Positions 17,972-28,031 of a stretch of DNA of 64,000 bases are shown one piece after another. The notes beneath the pieces are model-generated. The model was given only the letters and a program-made list of their open reading frames with translations, made no database searches and was not told the origin of the DNA. Position 1 is the stretch's first letter. Each line of letters starts with the position of its first letter. Origin of the DNA: Persicobacter psychrovividus (GTDB lineage Bacteria > Bacteroidota > Bacteroidia > Cytophagales > Cyclobacteriaceae). Made by a program: the position numbers and the translations under genes. The DNA lies in the NCBI RefSeq assembly GCF_036492425.1, contig NZ_AP025292.1, positions 2,666,001 through 2,730,000 of the forward strand. The letters run 5' to 3'.

Positions 17972-18759
17972 TCCTACCTGCGTACCTTTAGATTGTGGAT
18001 CAAGAGGTAAACAATTTTCATCCTCGAAGAGCGCTTCACACTCACTATCATTACCGATAAGTGATAATTAATACTATTTGAATGCAATAAAAAGGGATTA
18101 TTTTCAAAAATCCTAAAGCTTCAAAAAGTTTAAATGACTGAAAAACAGGATGATATTACATGTGTACCAATCAACAAAAAGCTGCACCAACCTCCTCACT
18201 TCAGCGTAACACTAAAGGCTATACAAAAATTACATACTCAAATTAATTCAATAATTAAACCTAAAGTTCAGCGGTGTTGCTTTGTTTAAAATCCAACCAA
18301 CCGCATAAATCCAAAGCTCTTCAACTATAAAATAAAAAATAAATAGTTAAAAAAATCATATTATGAGCCCCTACTGTACCTTCTATTATAAAGCATAAAC
18401 AGTAGAGATTGAAAAAAAGAATCCGATTCAATTTATTGAAAAACACGAAAAACATTACCTGAAACCATGTAAACAATCACTTGAAATAAATCAAAAAAAC
18501 ACCCATCAAACACAAAAATAATTCAATTGAATTACTTATCTCCACTCATTTCACTCATCAAATCCTGATGTTTTCGCAAGCTTACAATGCTAATCGGGCA
18601 GGACACGCAACCCCACGCGTAACAACTAATGATCAATGGGTTAGCGACAAAAAAACAAGCCGACACTGTTCGCTAACGGACACTTCCGCCCCTAAACCGA
18701 ACACCTCCAAGCCCTCAAAAATTTTAAAAATAGCCTATACAGCTCAAAATTGAAGATTA

Positions 18760-18767
18760 TACTTTTG
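18760..18767 (+). promoter_or_regulatory. Candidate -7 element for the small secreted protein gene
   Basis: TACTTTTG matches TAnnTTTG and lies 44 bases before the ATG at 18812. No clear -33 partner is seen. Confidence 0.4.
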
Positions 18768-18811
18768 GCACTGATATAGTATTGAAAGAAGTGTACTTAA
18801 ACTTAACGACA

Positions 18812-19168
18812 ATGAAAACGCTTCTTTTACTTCTACTGATTATCGGCAGTCTTTCTTCTCAGGCTTTTGCTCAAATTCCTATTCAGCATTCACAATCCAA
18901 AGCCCAGGTGATTATTTCACAGGATGGCCAAACCCTTACCGTGGACATGACCAACCGAAGCTGCGGGGCACACACCACCATTGACCTCTCTAAAGGTGAT
19001 GAACTGGGTTACAAAACCAGGGTGGTGAGGTATTTTGGTGGTTTGCTGAAGCAAGACACCTACCCATTAAAAAATTTGGTCATCATTACTGCCGAAAAAG
19101 AGGAAGAGCTCCTCTTTAATCGCAGCAATATCAATCTTTTGGTGCATTCATTGATCGACCTCCAATAA
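18812..19168 (+). CDS. Small secreted protein of unknown function
   Basis: A 118-residue protein with a cleavable signal peptide (MKTLLLLLLIIGSL...AFAQ). I chose the ATG at 18812; the frame extends ten codons upstream to a TTG, which would bury the signal peptide. The mature part is about 95 residues, beta-strand-prone, with a single Cys. No family recognised. It converges on the nitroreductase gene. Confidence 0.6.
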   Translation: MKTLLLLLLIIGSLSSQAFAQIPIQHSQSKAQVIISQDGQTLTVDMTNRSCGAHTTIDLSKGDELGYKTRVVRYFGGLLKQDTYPLKNLVIITAEKEEELLFNRSNINLLVHSLIDLQ

Positions 19169-19204
19169 ATGAAATAAGTCCGGCGACCAATCGCACCATA
19201 ATGC

Positions 19205-19834
19205 TTACTTTCTGATAATGATGGTACTCAGCGGTTTCCTGACTTTCGCCTGCTGTGCCAGCTCATCACTTTCATCTCTAAAACCAATCGGGCACATTAC
19301 AGTGCTTCGCAAACCCTCCGCTGGAAGATCGAGAATCCGATCAATTTCCGCAGGTGCAAAACCTTCTATCGGGCAGGCATCAACGCCTTCCGCCGCACAA
19401 ACCGTCAGCAAATTACCCAAAGCCAGATAAACCTGATGATCCAACCAAACGGCCTGCTGCTCGGCGCTTAACCCTTTCAAATAACCATGGATCATGTTTG
19501 CGTACCCCGTCAGGGAATCCGTGCTCACTGATCGCGTATTGGCCATTAAGTCCACCATCTCTTCTACATCTGTGGCCTCCACTTCTTCCTGCCGACAAAG
19601 AATCAAAAGGTGGGAAGCATCCGTTACCTGCGACTGATTCCAGGAGTGCGTTTTGATCTCCTCGCGCAAAGATTCAGTCTCCACCACCACAATCTTCCAT
19701 GCCTGTAAACCCAGCGAAGAAGCCGACCAGCGCACGCCCTCTAAAATCCGCCTCAATTGTGATTCTTCAAGTTTTCGTGCACTGTCAAATTTTTTGGTGG
19801 CATACCTCCACTGAAGCTGATCTAAAATATCCAT
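19205..19834 (-). CDS. Nitroreductase family NAD(P)H-dependent oxidoreductase
   Basis: FMN-dependent oxidoreductase of about 209 residues. It begins with the family pattern RYATKKFD near residue 10 (FMN phosphate contact), has SSLGLQAWKIVVVE (residues ~38-52) and the late LRSTVMCPIGFRDESD segment. This arrangement resembles the NfsB-type or YfkO-type enzymes that reduce quinones, nitro compounds or flavins; the natural substrate is not deducible. A minus-strand TATTTTTG at 19857-19864 may be its -7 element. Confidence 0.88.
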   Translation of the reverse strand: MDILDQLQWRYATKKFDSARKLEESQLRRILEGVRWSASSLGLQAWKIVVVETESLREEIKTHSWNQSQVTDASHLLILCRQEEVEATDVEEMVDLMANTRSVSTDSLTGYANMIHGYLKGLSAEQQAVWLDHQVYLALGNLLTVCAAEGVDACPIEGFAPAEIDRILDLPAEGLRSTVMCPIGFRDESDELAQQAKVRKPLSTIIIRK

Positions 19835-20088
19835 ATTATTTAATGCTATGAGTTCTCAAAAATAGGTATCGTTTTTAAACGTCTTGATATCGTATATCAT
19901 CTGTTTAACGAACAAGATCCACAGCCCTGCAAGAAAGCGCAAACATTTGCATAAAGATTCGATATAAATCTTTTCGATCTAAGATTGAAGAATGATATTT
20001 ATGTCTAAATTATGAGAATAATGAATAAATAAGCCTATTTTTTCACACCTTAAGGCAAAAATAATATCCACGATTGTATTTTGAAAAG

Positions 20089-22812
20089 ATGAAAATCCAA
20101 TTCAATATTGATTATCACACCCAATGGGGTCAGCAAGTGTATGTTTGCGGTACCATTCCTGAGTTAGGGAATGGCCTTCCTGCACAGGCGCTTCCCCTGA
20201 ACATTATAGCCAATGAACACTGGCAGGCAACCGTCGAACTTCCTTCAACAACAGCCGATTTTAATTACTTTTATTTTGTTGCCAGTAACCCCGCCACTGA
20301 AATCGATAAAGAATGGGGAAGTCGGTACCTGAAGCTGGAAAAAAGCAAAAACAGCTACCTTCTAAAAGATGCCTGGCGACCAAAAAGCCGCGAGGAGAAC
20401 ACCTTTTTCACCACCGCCTTTCAGAATGCCCTTTTGCCAAAACCCGCTGCGGCAGGAAAGAAAAAACGCATTACCCTGAAAAAATCTGAAAACCTGTTTC
20501 GCTTTCAGATTCAGGCAGCGCGTGTTCCTGAAGGTCATCAACTTTGCTTGCTCGGAAGCTCCTCAGCATTGGGCAACTGGTCGCATCAGGAGGCATTACT
20601 GATGACTTGTAACGATGAAGCCCTATGGTCTGTGGATGTTGCGCTGAATTCCATTGCGTTGCCGCTGGAATACAAATACGGCTTTTACAATATTGAGAAA
20701 AAAGACATTGTGGCCTGGGAATCCAGGGATTTCAATCGTGTCCTCAGGGCTGATATTACCGAAGAGAAAACCGTTCAGGTTATTACTGATGAAGCCATCA
20801 GCTACCCATTTGCGAACTGGAAAGGGGCTGGCGTGGCCATTCCTGTATTTTCCCTGAGAAGCAAAAGTGGCATGGGGGTGGGTGAATTCAATGACCTGAA
20901 GCTCCTCGCCGACTGGTCTGAAAAAGTCAATATCAAGCTGATACAGATTTTGCCGATCAACGACACCGTTGCCAACCATAACTGGAAAGATTCTTATCCT
21001 TATTCGGCCATATCGGTATTTGCGCTCCATCCCATGTACCTGAATATGGAACACTTGGGTCAGCTGGCATCAAAAACCACCCGCAAGATTATTGCTGAAG
21101 TCCGCGACAAGCTCAATGAGTCGGAAACCGTCGAATACAACGATGTGATGCGCACCAAAAGCCGTTACATCAAAATGATTTACGGCGAAACCAAAGAGCA
21201 ATTCTTCAAGGACAAAAAAGCACAGCAATTCCTGAAAGAAAACGCTCACTGGATCAAGGCTTATGCTGCTTTCTCTTTCCTTCGGGATTTATACCGAACC
21301 CCTGATTTCAAGCAGTGGGGAGCTTATGCTACTTTCGATGAAAAAGTGATTGATGAACTGGTCAAACCAAGCTCACAACACTACGATGAAATCGCCATTC
21401 ACTATTTCATTCAGTATCATTTACACCTGCAACTCCTTGATGCCGCAGACTACGCAAGGAAGAAAGGAATTGTGCTTAAAGGAGATATTCCCATCGGAAT
21501 TTACCGCTACTCGGTTGATGCATGGATGAACCCTTCTCTCTATCGTATGGACTGCCAGGCAGGCGCGCCACCCGATGCTTTTGCTGTAAATGGGCAAAAC
21601 TGGGGTTTCCCTACCTATAACTGGGAGGAAATGGCTAAAGACGGCTTCTCTTGGTGGAAAAGCCGAATGACCAACATGGGCACCTATTTTGATGCTTTCC
21701 GTATTGATCATATTCTTGGATTCTTCCGTATCTGGGAGATTCCCTGGGATGCCGTTCAGGGAATCTTGGGGTACTTCAACCCTTGTTTGCCAATCACCAA
21801 ACAGGAGTTCTACGACAGGCAGATCCATTTTGATTATGACCGACTGGTGAAACCTTACATCCGCGAACATTTCCTTCATGAAATTTTCGGGGAAGACACA
21901 GCGGCAGTCAAGGCGCAGTATCTGAACGAGTATCAGCAAGGCTGTTTCGAAATGAAGCCCGAATTCGACACCCAGAGAAAGGTGGAAGAGTTTCTTGCCC
22001 ACGACGAAAGCCTGACCAACGATGAGCAGGCCTACCGTGAGCAAATTAAGCTGGGGCTTTTTGGACTGATTGCCAATGTTGTTTTGGTGGAAATTCCCAA
22101 AACCAACCACGAGCATTTCAGCCCAAGGATTGCCATGCATCAAACCCGCTCTTACCAGGAGCTTGATGAATACAGCAGGGCAAAGCTCAACGAAATGTAT
22201 ATTGATTTCTTTTACCACCGCCAGGAGGACTTCTGGAGAACACAGGCCATGGTCAAGCTTCCTGCACTAAAAGAGGCCACCAATATGCTGATCTGCGGAG
22301 AAGATTTAGGGATGGTTCCTGATTGCGTTCCGCCCGTAATGGACGAACTGGGCATGCTGAGCCTTGAAATTCAGCGTATGCCAAAAAATCCGAAGGTGGA
22401 ATTTGGACATCCGGCGCACGCACCATATTTATCGGTGGTTACCCCTTCATGTCATGATATGTCCACCATTAGAGGATGGTGGGAAGAAGATCCAGACCAA
22501 ACACAGGCCTTTTTCAACCATATGCTTGGCCACCATGGCGGCGCACCGTATTACTGTGAAACCTGGCTTGCTGAAGAGATGGTCAATCAGCACTTGTGGT
22601 CGCCTGCAATGTGGGCAATTTTCCCCATTCAGGATTTAGTGGCCATGAATGCCGACCTCAGAAAGCAGGACGCGAAGAGCGAACAGATCAACGTGCCGGC
22701 CAATCCGAATCATCAGTGGAAATACCGTTTCCACCTCAACCTCGAGGACCTGATGAAGGAAACCGAATTTAATGAGCATGTAAAGCAAATGATTCAAAAT
22801 TGCGGTAGATAA
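20089..22812 (+). CDS. malQ: 4-alpha-glucanotransferase, DPE2 type with two CBM20 domains
   Basis: Glycoside hydrolase family 77 enzyme that transfers glucan segments between maltose/malto-oligosaccharides and larger glucans. I start it at the ATG at 20089; the frame begins at a TTG five codons earlier. The 907 residues comprise two N-terminal starch-binding CBM20-like modules (about 1-110 and 135-240) and the catalytic barrel (about 250-890). The nucleophile is Asp540 in FRIDHILGFFR and the acid/base Glu738 in ICGEDLGMVPD; SCHDMSTIRGWW supplies further active-site residues. The barrel is interrupted by an insert, as in plant DPE2. It ends in a terminator and stands alone; it is probably cytoplasmic since there is no signal peptide. 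Confidence 0.94.
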   Translation: MKIQFNIDYHTQWGQQVYVCGTIPELGNGLPAQALPLNIIANEHWQATVELPSTTADFNYFYFVASNPATEIDKEWGSRYLKLEKSKNSYLLKDAWRPKSREENTFFTTAFQNALLPKPAAAGKKKRITLKKSENLFRFQIQAARVPEGHQLCLLGSSSALGNWSHQEALLMTCNDEALWSVDVALNSIALPLEYKYGFYNIEKKDIVAWESRDFNRVLRADITEEKTVQVITDEAISYPFANWKGAGVAIPVFSLRSKSGMGVGEFNDLKLLADWSEKVNIKLIQILPINDTVANHNWKDSYPYSAISVFALHPMYLNMEHLGQLASKTTRKIIAEVRDKLNESETVEYNDVMRTKSRYIKMIYGETKEQFFKDKKAQQFLKENAHWIKAYAAFSFLRDLYRTPDFKQWGAYATFDEKVIDELVKPSSQHYDEIAIHYFIQYHLHLQLLDAADYARKKGIVLKGDIPIGIYRYSVDAWMNPSLYRMDCQAGAPPDAFAVNGQNWGFPTYNWEEMAKDGFSWWKSRMTNMGTYFDAFRIDHILGFFRIWEIPWDAVQGILGYFNPCLPITKQEFYDRQIHFDYDRLVKPYIREHFLHEIFGEDTAAVKAQYLNEYQQGCFEMKPEFDTQRKVEEFLAHDESLTNDEQAYREQIKLGLFGLIANVVLVEIPKTNHEHFSPRIAMHQTRSYQELDEYSRAKLNEMYIDFFYHRQEDFWRTQAMVKLPALKEATNMLICGEDLGMVPDCVPPVMDELGMLSLEIQRMPKNPKVEFGHPAHAPYLSVVTPSCHDMSTIRGWWEEDPDQTQAFFNHMLGHHGGAPYYCETWLAEEMVNQHLWSPAMWAIFPIQDLVAMNADLRKQDAKSEQINVPANPNHQWKYRFHLNLEDLMKETEFNEHVKQMIQNCGR

Positions 22813-22834
22813 AAGCCCAAAACAATACACTGAC

Positions 22835-22871
22835 AAAAGCACTGAAATTGATTTCTTCAGTGCTTTTTTTT
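22835..22871 (+). terminator. Intrinsic terminator after malQ
   Basis: AAAAGCACTGAA pairs with TTCAGTGCTTTT around a nine-base loop and ends in eight T. Confidence 0.9.
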
Positions 22872-23087
22872 GCGCCAAAACTTCAGGAAACTCCCCAAAC
22901 AACCCATCACTTTTCAGTAGGAAAACACACCATTACCGTGTATTTTTTATTATATTATATATTGACATCAAAAGATTTACCAAAACCACAGCATCTACAA
23001 AACGTTCAACAACAGGAAACTCTTTGTATTATCCTGTGGCGATTGTTCACCTGAAATAAAATGTCAACCACCAACTAAAGAACCTGA

Positions 23088-24671
23088 ATGCAACCTATCC
23101 ACTCCAATATCATCCCCCAATCGGAAGGTTATCAGCGAAACCTTTCCAATATGGAGGAATTGCTGAATACTTTGGCGCAGCATTTACACGAAGCCCGATT
23201 TGAAGGGCCTGAGAAACACCTCCAAAAAGCCCGAAATCAGGGCAAATACCTCTCGCGCGAAAGAATTGAGCTTTTGCTGGATCAGGACTCCCCCTTTCTT
23301 GAGTTGCTCCCCCTTGCAGGTATTGGTCGCGATGGCTTCGGACCCTGCGGAACCCTGGTGGCTGGCATTGGGCTGGTCAGTGGTAAAATATGCCTGATTG
23401 CCTCCAATATAGGTACCAAAAAAGGGGGCGCCATAGATCATGCCACCGTGCAGAAACATCAGCGCATTGCGGAGATTGCTTATGAAAATCACCTACCGGT
23501 AATTAACCTCGTGGAATCCGCTGGCGTCAATTTACCAGAACAGGAAAACATCTTTAACAATGCTGGCACCATGTTCCGGGAAATCACCAAACGATCCAAG
23601 CTTGGTGCCCCCACTATTTCGGTGGTTTTCGGCAGCAGCACCGCTGGTGGGGCGTATATCCCTGGCATGTCAGATTATGCGATTTTCGTGAAAGATCAGG
23701 CGCAGGTATTCCTTGCCGGTCCTCCACTGGTAAAAATGGCCACGAATGAGGATGCGGTTGCCGAAGAACTTGGTGGCGCGAGCATGCATAGCAAAATCAG
23801 TGGAGTATCCGATTATCTCGCCGATGATGAGCTCGATGGCATCAGGAAAGCCCGGGAGATTATGGCCTTTTATGAACCCGCCCAAAGCAATAACCCCCGT
23901 CAGGAAGTAAAGCCGCCGTTATATGCTGCGGAGGAAATTCACGGCATCCTCCCCCCCGATATTAAGCAACCTTTCGACGCCCGCGAAATTATCGCAAGAG
24001 TGGTCGATGGCTCTGCCTTCCATGAATTCAAAGCTGAATTCGGCCCCACCCTGATCACCGGCTATGCACACATCAATGGGTTCAGGGTCGGAATTATTGC
24101 CAACAATGGCGTACTGTTCAGCGATGCAGCCAATAAAGGAGCGCATTTCATTCAGTTGTGCAATATGAATGCCGTCCCTATTGTCTTCTTTCAGAACATT
24201 ACTGGTTTTATGGTAGGAAAAAAATATGAACAGGAAGGGATCATTAAGCATGGTGCCAAGCTGATCAATGCGGTTTCCAACAGCGAAGTCCCCGCCATCA
24301 CCATCATGACTGGCGCCTCTTATGGTGCTGGAAATTACGCCATGATGGGCCGTATGTACAAACCCCGATTTCTGTTCACTTACCCCAATGCCAAAATCTC
24401 TGTGATGGGTGGTGAACAGCTCGCCGGTGTGATGGACATCATCAGGCGCGGGGGTGGCAAGGTGGTGGATGAGCAACAGCTTGCGGCCGATAAACAAGCC
24501 CTTGTTGACGACATCGAGCGAAAATCAACGCCATATTACTCCTCAGGACACCTTTGGGACGATGGCGTAATTCAACCCTCTGACACCCGAATATACCTCA
24601 GCATGTGCCTGGAGGTGATTCACCTGCAAACCATCGAAAGCAGCCGAAACTTTGGCATCTTCCGCATGTAA
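23088..24671 (+). CDS. Acyl-CoA carboxylase carboxyltransferase (methylcrotonoyl-CoA carboxylase beta-like)
   Basis: Biotin-dependent carboxyltransferase subunit of 527 residues. The segments FFQNITGFMVGKKYEQEG, ITIMTGASYGAGNYAMMGR and YPNAKISVMGGEQLAGVM follow the methylcrotonoyl-CoA carboxylase beta pattern more closely than propionyl-CoA carboxylase. It would carboxylate 3-methylcrotonyl-CoA in leucine breakdown. It is the first gene of a + strand cluster with an acyl-CoA dehydrogenase, the biotin carboxylase partner and an enoyl-CoA hydratase, which supports this role. Geranyl-CoA carboxylase is the main alternative. Confidence 0.9.
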   Translation: MQPIHSNIIPQSEGYQRNLSNMEELLNTLAQHLHEARFEGPEKHLQKARNQGKYLSRERIELLLDQDSPFLELLPLAGIGRDGFGPCGTLVAGIGLVSGKICLIASNIGTKKGGAIDHATVQKHQRIAEIAYENHLPVINLVESAGVNLPEQENIFNNAGTMFREITKRSKLGAPTISVVFGSSTAGGAYIPGMSDYAIFVKDQAQVFLAGPPLVKMATNEDAVAEELGGASMHSKISGVSDYLADDELDGIRKAREIMAFYEPAQSNNPRQEVKPPLYAAEEIHGILPPDIKQPFDAREIIARVVDGSAFHEFKAEFGPTLITGYAHINGFRVGIIANNGVLFSDAANKGAHFIQLCNMNAVPIVFFQNITGFMVGKKYEQEGIIKHGAKLINAVSNSEVPAITIMTGASYGAGNYAMMGRMYKPRFLFTYPNAKISVMGGEQLAGVMDIIRRGGGKVVDEQQLAADKQALVDDIERKSTPYYSSGHLWDDGVIQPSDTRIYLSMCLEVIHLQTIESSRNFGIFRM

Positions 24672-24702
24672 ATTCTACCCTTGACAAACAACAATTCCCC
24701 CT

Positions 24703-25893
24703 ATGAAAAAATACCATGAAGAACATCAGTTACTGAGAGATTCCCTCAGACAGTTTATAGAAAAAGAAATTACGCCAAACCTGCAACAGTGGGAAGACCA
24801 GGAGGAATGCCCCAAACATCTTTTCAAAAAAATGGGGGAGCTGGGCTTTATTGGCGCAAACTTCCCTGAAGAGGTCGGGGGCAGCGGCATGGACTTTCTG
24901 GCCTCTGAGATCGTAATGGCAGAACTATCCTATGCCAATATTGGTGGCTTCACGGGCTCCTATTACGCACACACCTTCCTGCCGTTGCCACTGCTGAATG
25001 CCATGGGTACAGACGAGCAAAAGGACAAATACCTGCGCCCAGCGATTCAGGGAGACATGATCGCCTCTTTGGCCATCACCGAACCTGGTGCAGGCTCCGA
25101 CGTCAAGGGCATATCCACTTTCGGAGAAGATGCAGGCGACCACTTTATCCTGAACGGTTCAAAAATCTTTATTACCAATGCCAACATCGGTGATTTTATG
25201 GTGGTGGTTACCCGCACAGGAGAAGGGCACAAAATGACCCTGCTGATTGTTGAAAACCATTGGGAGGGCGTCAGTTGCTCCCCTATTGATAAAAAACTCG
25301 GCTGGCATACTTCGGATACCGCACAGGTGTTTTTTGACAATGTAAAAGTGCCCAAAGAGAATGTTATCGGCGAGATCAACAAAGGATTTTATTACCTGAT
25401 GAACAATATTCAGGAAGAGCGTTTACTGATGTCGGTTATGGCTACCCACACCGCTCAGTATGCCTATGACGAGGCCGTCAAGTATGTCCGTGACCGAAAA
25501 GCCTTTGGCAGCACCCTTAGCAAATTGCAGGTTATGCGCCATAAAATTGCCAAAATGGCCACCCAGCTCGAATCCTGCCACGCCATGACCGACCGCGCTT
25601 TGCTGGCATTTATGGATATCGGGCCAAAGGCTACGGAAGTCATTACGATGTCGAAAGTCTATACTGCCGAAACCGCCATGGAAATTATCAATCAGGCCAT
25701 TCAAGCCCATGGGGGAAATGGCTATGTGGAGACTTATGGTGTGGCCCGCGCCTGGCGCGATACCCGACTGTTTTCAATTGGTGCAGGCTCGTCGGAGATC
25801 ATGTATGAGATCATCAGTAAATTTGAAATTGATCGCATTAAACACGAAAAGCAATTTGTCGCCTCAAGAAGCGGGAAAATGTCCACTACATAG
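24703..25893 (+). CDS. Acyl-CoA dehydrogenase, isovaleryl-CoA/long-chain type
   Basis: FAD enzyme that introduces the alpha,beta double bond in acyl-CoA. The 396 residues show the usual ITEPGAGSD signature (125-133) and AHGGNGY near 336. The position that carries the catalytic Glu in medium-chain enzymes (IYEGT) reads IGAGSS here (359-364), with Ala361. Isovaleryl-CoA and long-chain enzymes also lack it and use a Glu in the preceding helix; QEER at 237-240 fits that (Glu238 or Glu239). In a cluster with methylcrotonoyl-CoA carboxylase subunits, isovaleryl-CoA dehydrogenase is the natural reading. Confidence 0.88.
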   Translation: MKKYHEEHQLLRDSLRQFIEKEITPNLQQWEDQEECPKHLFKKMGELGFIGANFPEEVGGSGMDFLASEIVMAELSYANIGGFTGSYYAHTFLPLPLLNAMGTDEQKDKYLRPAIQGDMIASLAITEPGAGSDVKGISTFGEDAGDHFILNGSKIFITNANIGDFMVVVTRTGEGHKMTLLIVENHWEGVSCSPIDKKLGWHTSDTAQVFFDNVKVPKENVIGEINKGFYYLMNNIQEERLLMSVMATHTAQYAYDEAVKYVRDRKAFGSTLSKLQVMRHKIAKMATQLESCHAMTDRALLAFMDIGPKATEVITMSKVYTAETAMEIINQAIQAHGGNGYVETYGVARAWRDTRLFSIGAGSSEIMYEIISKFEIDRIKHEKQFVASRSGKMSTT

Positions 25894-26054
25894 GGCGCTA
25901 CGCATACTCAGGATGTGTAACCATTTTCAATAAAACCCAAATGAAGATGGTAAAAGGTGACCAATGATCAGCGTACCGAATAATTCACGTCACTTTGTAC
26001 CTGGCATCTAACAGCATACTAAAAAATCAACCCCTTACCCAACACCACCAAATT

Positions 26055-28028
26055 ATGAACCCTAAATCTTTCAATAAAATACTGATTGCCAACCGTGGGG
26101 AAATTGCCCGCAGAATTATTCGTACCTGCCACAGGCTCGGCATCAATACGGTGGCGGTGTTTTCTGAAGCGGACAAACATGAGGCCTTTGTATATGAAGC
26201 CAAAGAGGCTGTAGCCCTCGGCGGTAATCGGCCCGACGAATCCTACCTCCGTCAGGAACTGATTATCGAGGCAGCACAAAAAACGAACGCACAGGCCATT
26301 CATCCTGGCTTCGGCTTCCTCTCGGAAAACACAGACTTTGCCGCAAAATGTGAAGCGGCAGGCATCACGTTCATCGGGCCCAATGCTGAAGCAATACGAC
26401 TGATGGGCGACAAAAAAACAGCCAAACAACTTATGGCAGAAAATGGCGTGCCTGTGGTTCCTGGCTACAATGGAGATGACCAATCGCTGGAAGCATTTAT
26501 CCGTGAAGCGCGAGAAATTGGCTATCCAGTTTTACTGAAAGCAACAGCGGGAGGAGGAGGAAAAGGGATGCGTGTGGTTAATAGTGAAGAAGAAATGTCT
26601 GATGCTTTTGATGCCGCCAAACGGGAGGCTAAATCCGCTTTTGGCAACGACCTGATGCTCCTCGAAAAATATTTTGCCTCCAGCAGGCATATCGAATTTC
26701 AAATCTTTGGAGATCAGCATGGGCAGGCAATTCATCTTTATGAGCGTGATTGCTCCATTCAGCGGCGCCACCAAAAAATTATTGAAGAAAGCCCCTCTCC
26801 CGCCCTCAATGAAGTTACCCGCGCCCGCATGGGTGGTGTTGCGGTGAAGGCTGCCGAAGCCTTGAATTATGACAATGCAGGCACCGTAGAATTTCTTTTT
26901 GCGGAAGACAATTCCTTTTATTTCCTGGAGGTCAACACCCGATTGCAGGTGGAACACCCTGTTACGGAAATGATCACTGGCCTCGATCTGGTGGAATGGC
27001 AGATCAGAATTGCACAGGGGGAGAAACTACCAATGGAGCAAGCCGAAATCCCGCAGCAGGGGCATGCCCTTGAGGTGCGGGTTTATGCCGAAGACCCTTC
27101 AAACAACTTCCTGCCACAAACAGGAAAAATCCTAAAATTCGATTATCATCAGCACCCACAGGTACGGGTTGATGCAGGTGTGGAGACTGGTTCGGAGGTC
27201 AGTATTTATTACGACCCAATGATTGCCAAGGTCATTACACACAGTGCCACAAGGGCTGAAAACCTGCGCCTCATGCATTACACATTGGAGCAAACCGCCC
27301 TGATTGGCGTCAATAATAATATTGATTTCCTGAAAGGGATTATGCGGCATGAGGTATTTCAGTCTGGTGAATTCGACACCCAATTTTTGGTAAAATACCA
27401 AGTTGAAAGTCAGCCCTCCACCACCCTTACGGAGGAAGCTTTATGCGTTACGCTGATTTACGAATGGCTCGAAAGAAGTAAAAAACAGCCTTATTTCCGC
27501 CATATCCCCAGTGGGTGGCGCAACAACCTTTCTATGTTGCAACAAATAACGTACAAAATAGCAGGGTCATCGACCAACATTGCCTATAAGCGCACTAAAA
27601 CGGATACATTGGAATGCGAATTCAATGATAAGCAATTCACCACTGAAATCATCAAACAGGCCGGCGACAGTTGGATTATTCAAATTAATGGAACGATCAG
27701 AAAGTGGCAGATATTTCCATCAAAAACAGGCTACTTTATATACACCCCCACAGAAGGAACGGTTAAGGTTGATACTGTACCCCGCTACCCCACATCGCAA
27801 GCCAGCAAAAGTGATGACGCTTACACCTCTCCGATGCCTGGCCAGATCATTAAGGTAATGGTAAAGGCAGGTGATGAGATCAAAACTGGTGATCCCTTAC
27901 TGGTGCTGAGTTCCATGAAAATGGAAAATACAATTTACGCACATTCGGAGGGCATCATTGAGGAGGTCTTTGTAAAGGCTGATGATATGGTAGAATCTGA
28001 TAAAGTTTTTCTGACCATTAAATCATAA
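26055..28028 (+). CDS. Biotin carboxylase/biotin carrier subunit of acyl-CoA carboxylase
   Basis: ATP-dependent alpha subunit that carboxylates its own biotin. I use the ATG at 26055 (MNPKSFNKILIANRGEIA), the standard N-terminus; the frame runs 20 codons upstream. The 657 residues have the carboxylase domain with ATP-grasp Gly-rich loop (KATAGGGGKGMRVV near 160-175), RDCSIQRRHQKIIEE and EVNTRLQVEHPVTE, a middle domain, and a C-terminal carrier domain with biotinyl Lys622 in SSMKMEN. The partner carboxyltransferase lies two genes upstream. This makes a complete two-subunit methylcrotonoyl-CoA carboxylase-type enzyme. Confidence 0.93.
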   Translation: MNPKSFNKILIANRGEIARRIIRTCHRLGINTVAVFSEADKHEAFVYEAKEAVALGGNRPDESYLRQELIIEAAQKTNAQAIHPGFGFLSENTDFAAKCEAAGITFIGPNAEAIRLMGDKKTAKQLMAENGVPVVPGYNGDDQSLEAFIREAREIGYPVLLKATAGGGGKGMRVVNSEEEMSDAFDAAKREAKSAFGNDLMLLEKYFASSRHIEFQIFGDQHGQAIHLYERDCSIQRRHQKIIEESPSPALNEVTRARMGGVAVKAAEALNYDNAGTVEFLFAEDNSFYFLEVNTRLQVEHPVTEMITGLDLVEWQIRIAQGEKLPMEQAEIPQQGHALEVRVYAEDPSNNFLPQTGKILKFDYHQHPQVRVDAGVETGSEVSIYYDPMIAKVITHSATRAENLRLMHYTLEQTALIGVNNNIDFLKGIMRHEVFQSGEFDTQFLVKYQVESQPSTTLTEEALCVTLIYEWLERSKKQPYFRHIPSGWRNNLSMLQQITYKIAGSSTNIAYKRTKTDTLECEFNDKQFTTEIIKQAGDSWIIQINGTIRKWQIFPSKTGYFIYTPTEGTVKVDTVPRYPTSQASKSDDAYTSPMPGQIIKVMVKAGDEIKTGDPLLVLSSMKMENTIYAHSEGIIEEVFVKADDMVESDKVFLTIKS

Positions 28029-28031
28029 CCT

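Larger units (their letters stand above)
17931..18811. other. Long AT-rich intergenic region between divergent genes
   Basis: About 880 bases between two divergent genes. Mostly AT-rich with no coding bias. A minus-strand TAAGTTTG (-7-like) at 17964-17971 could serve the lipoprotein gene. A short G+C-richer patch at about 18580-18710 holds an 8-base inverted repeat (GTTAGCGA/TCGCTAAC), possibly a decayed element. I see no RNA gene. Confidence 0.5.

Noticed and set aside
18580-18710. Possible integron attC-like site (GTTAGCG...CGCTAAC)
   Set aside because: The core orientation is opposite to attC (which starts RYYYAAC and ends GTTRRRY), no integrase is present and the inner stem is missing.
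18568-18753. Short open frame in the AT-rich gap
   Set aside because: Low-complexity Ser/Thr/Lys composition, no start context and no family signal; probably chance.
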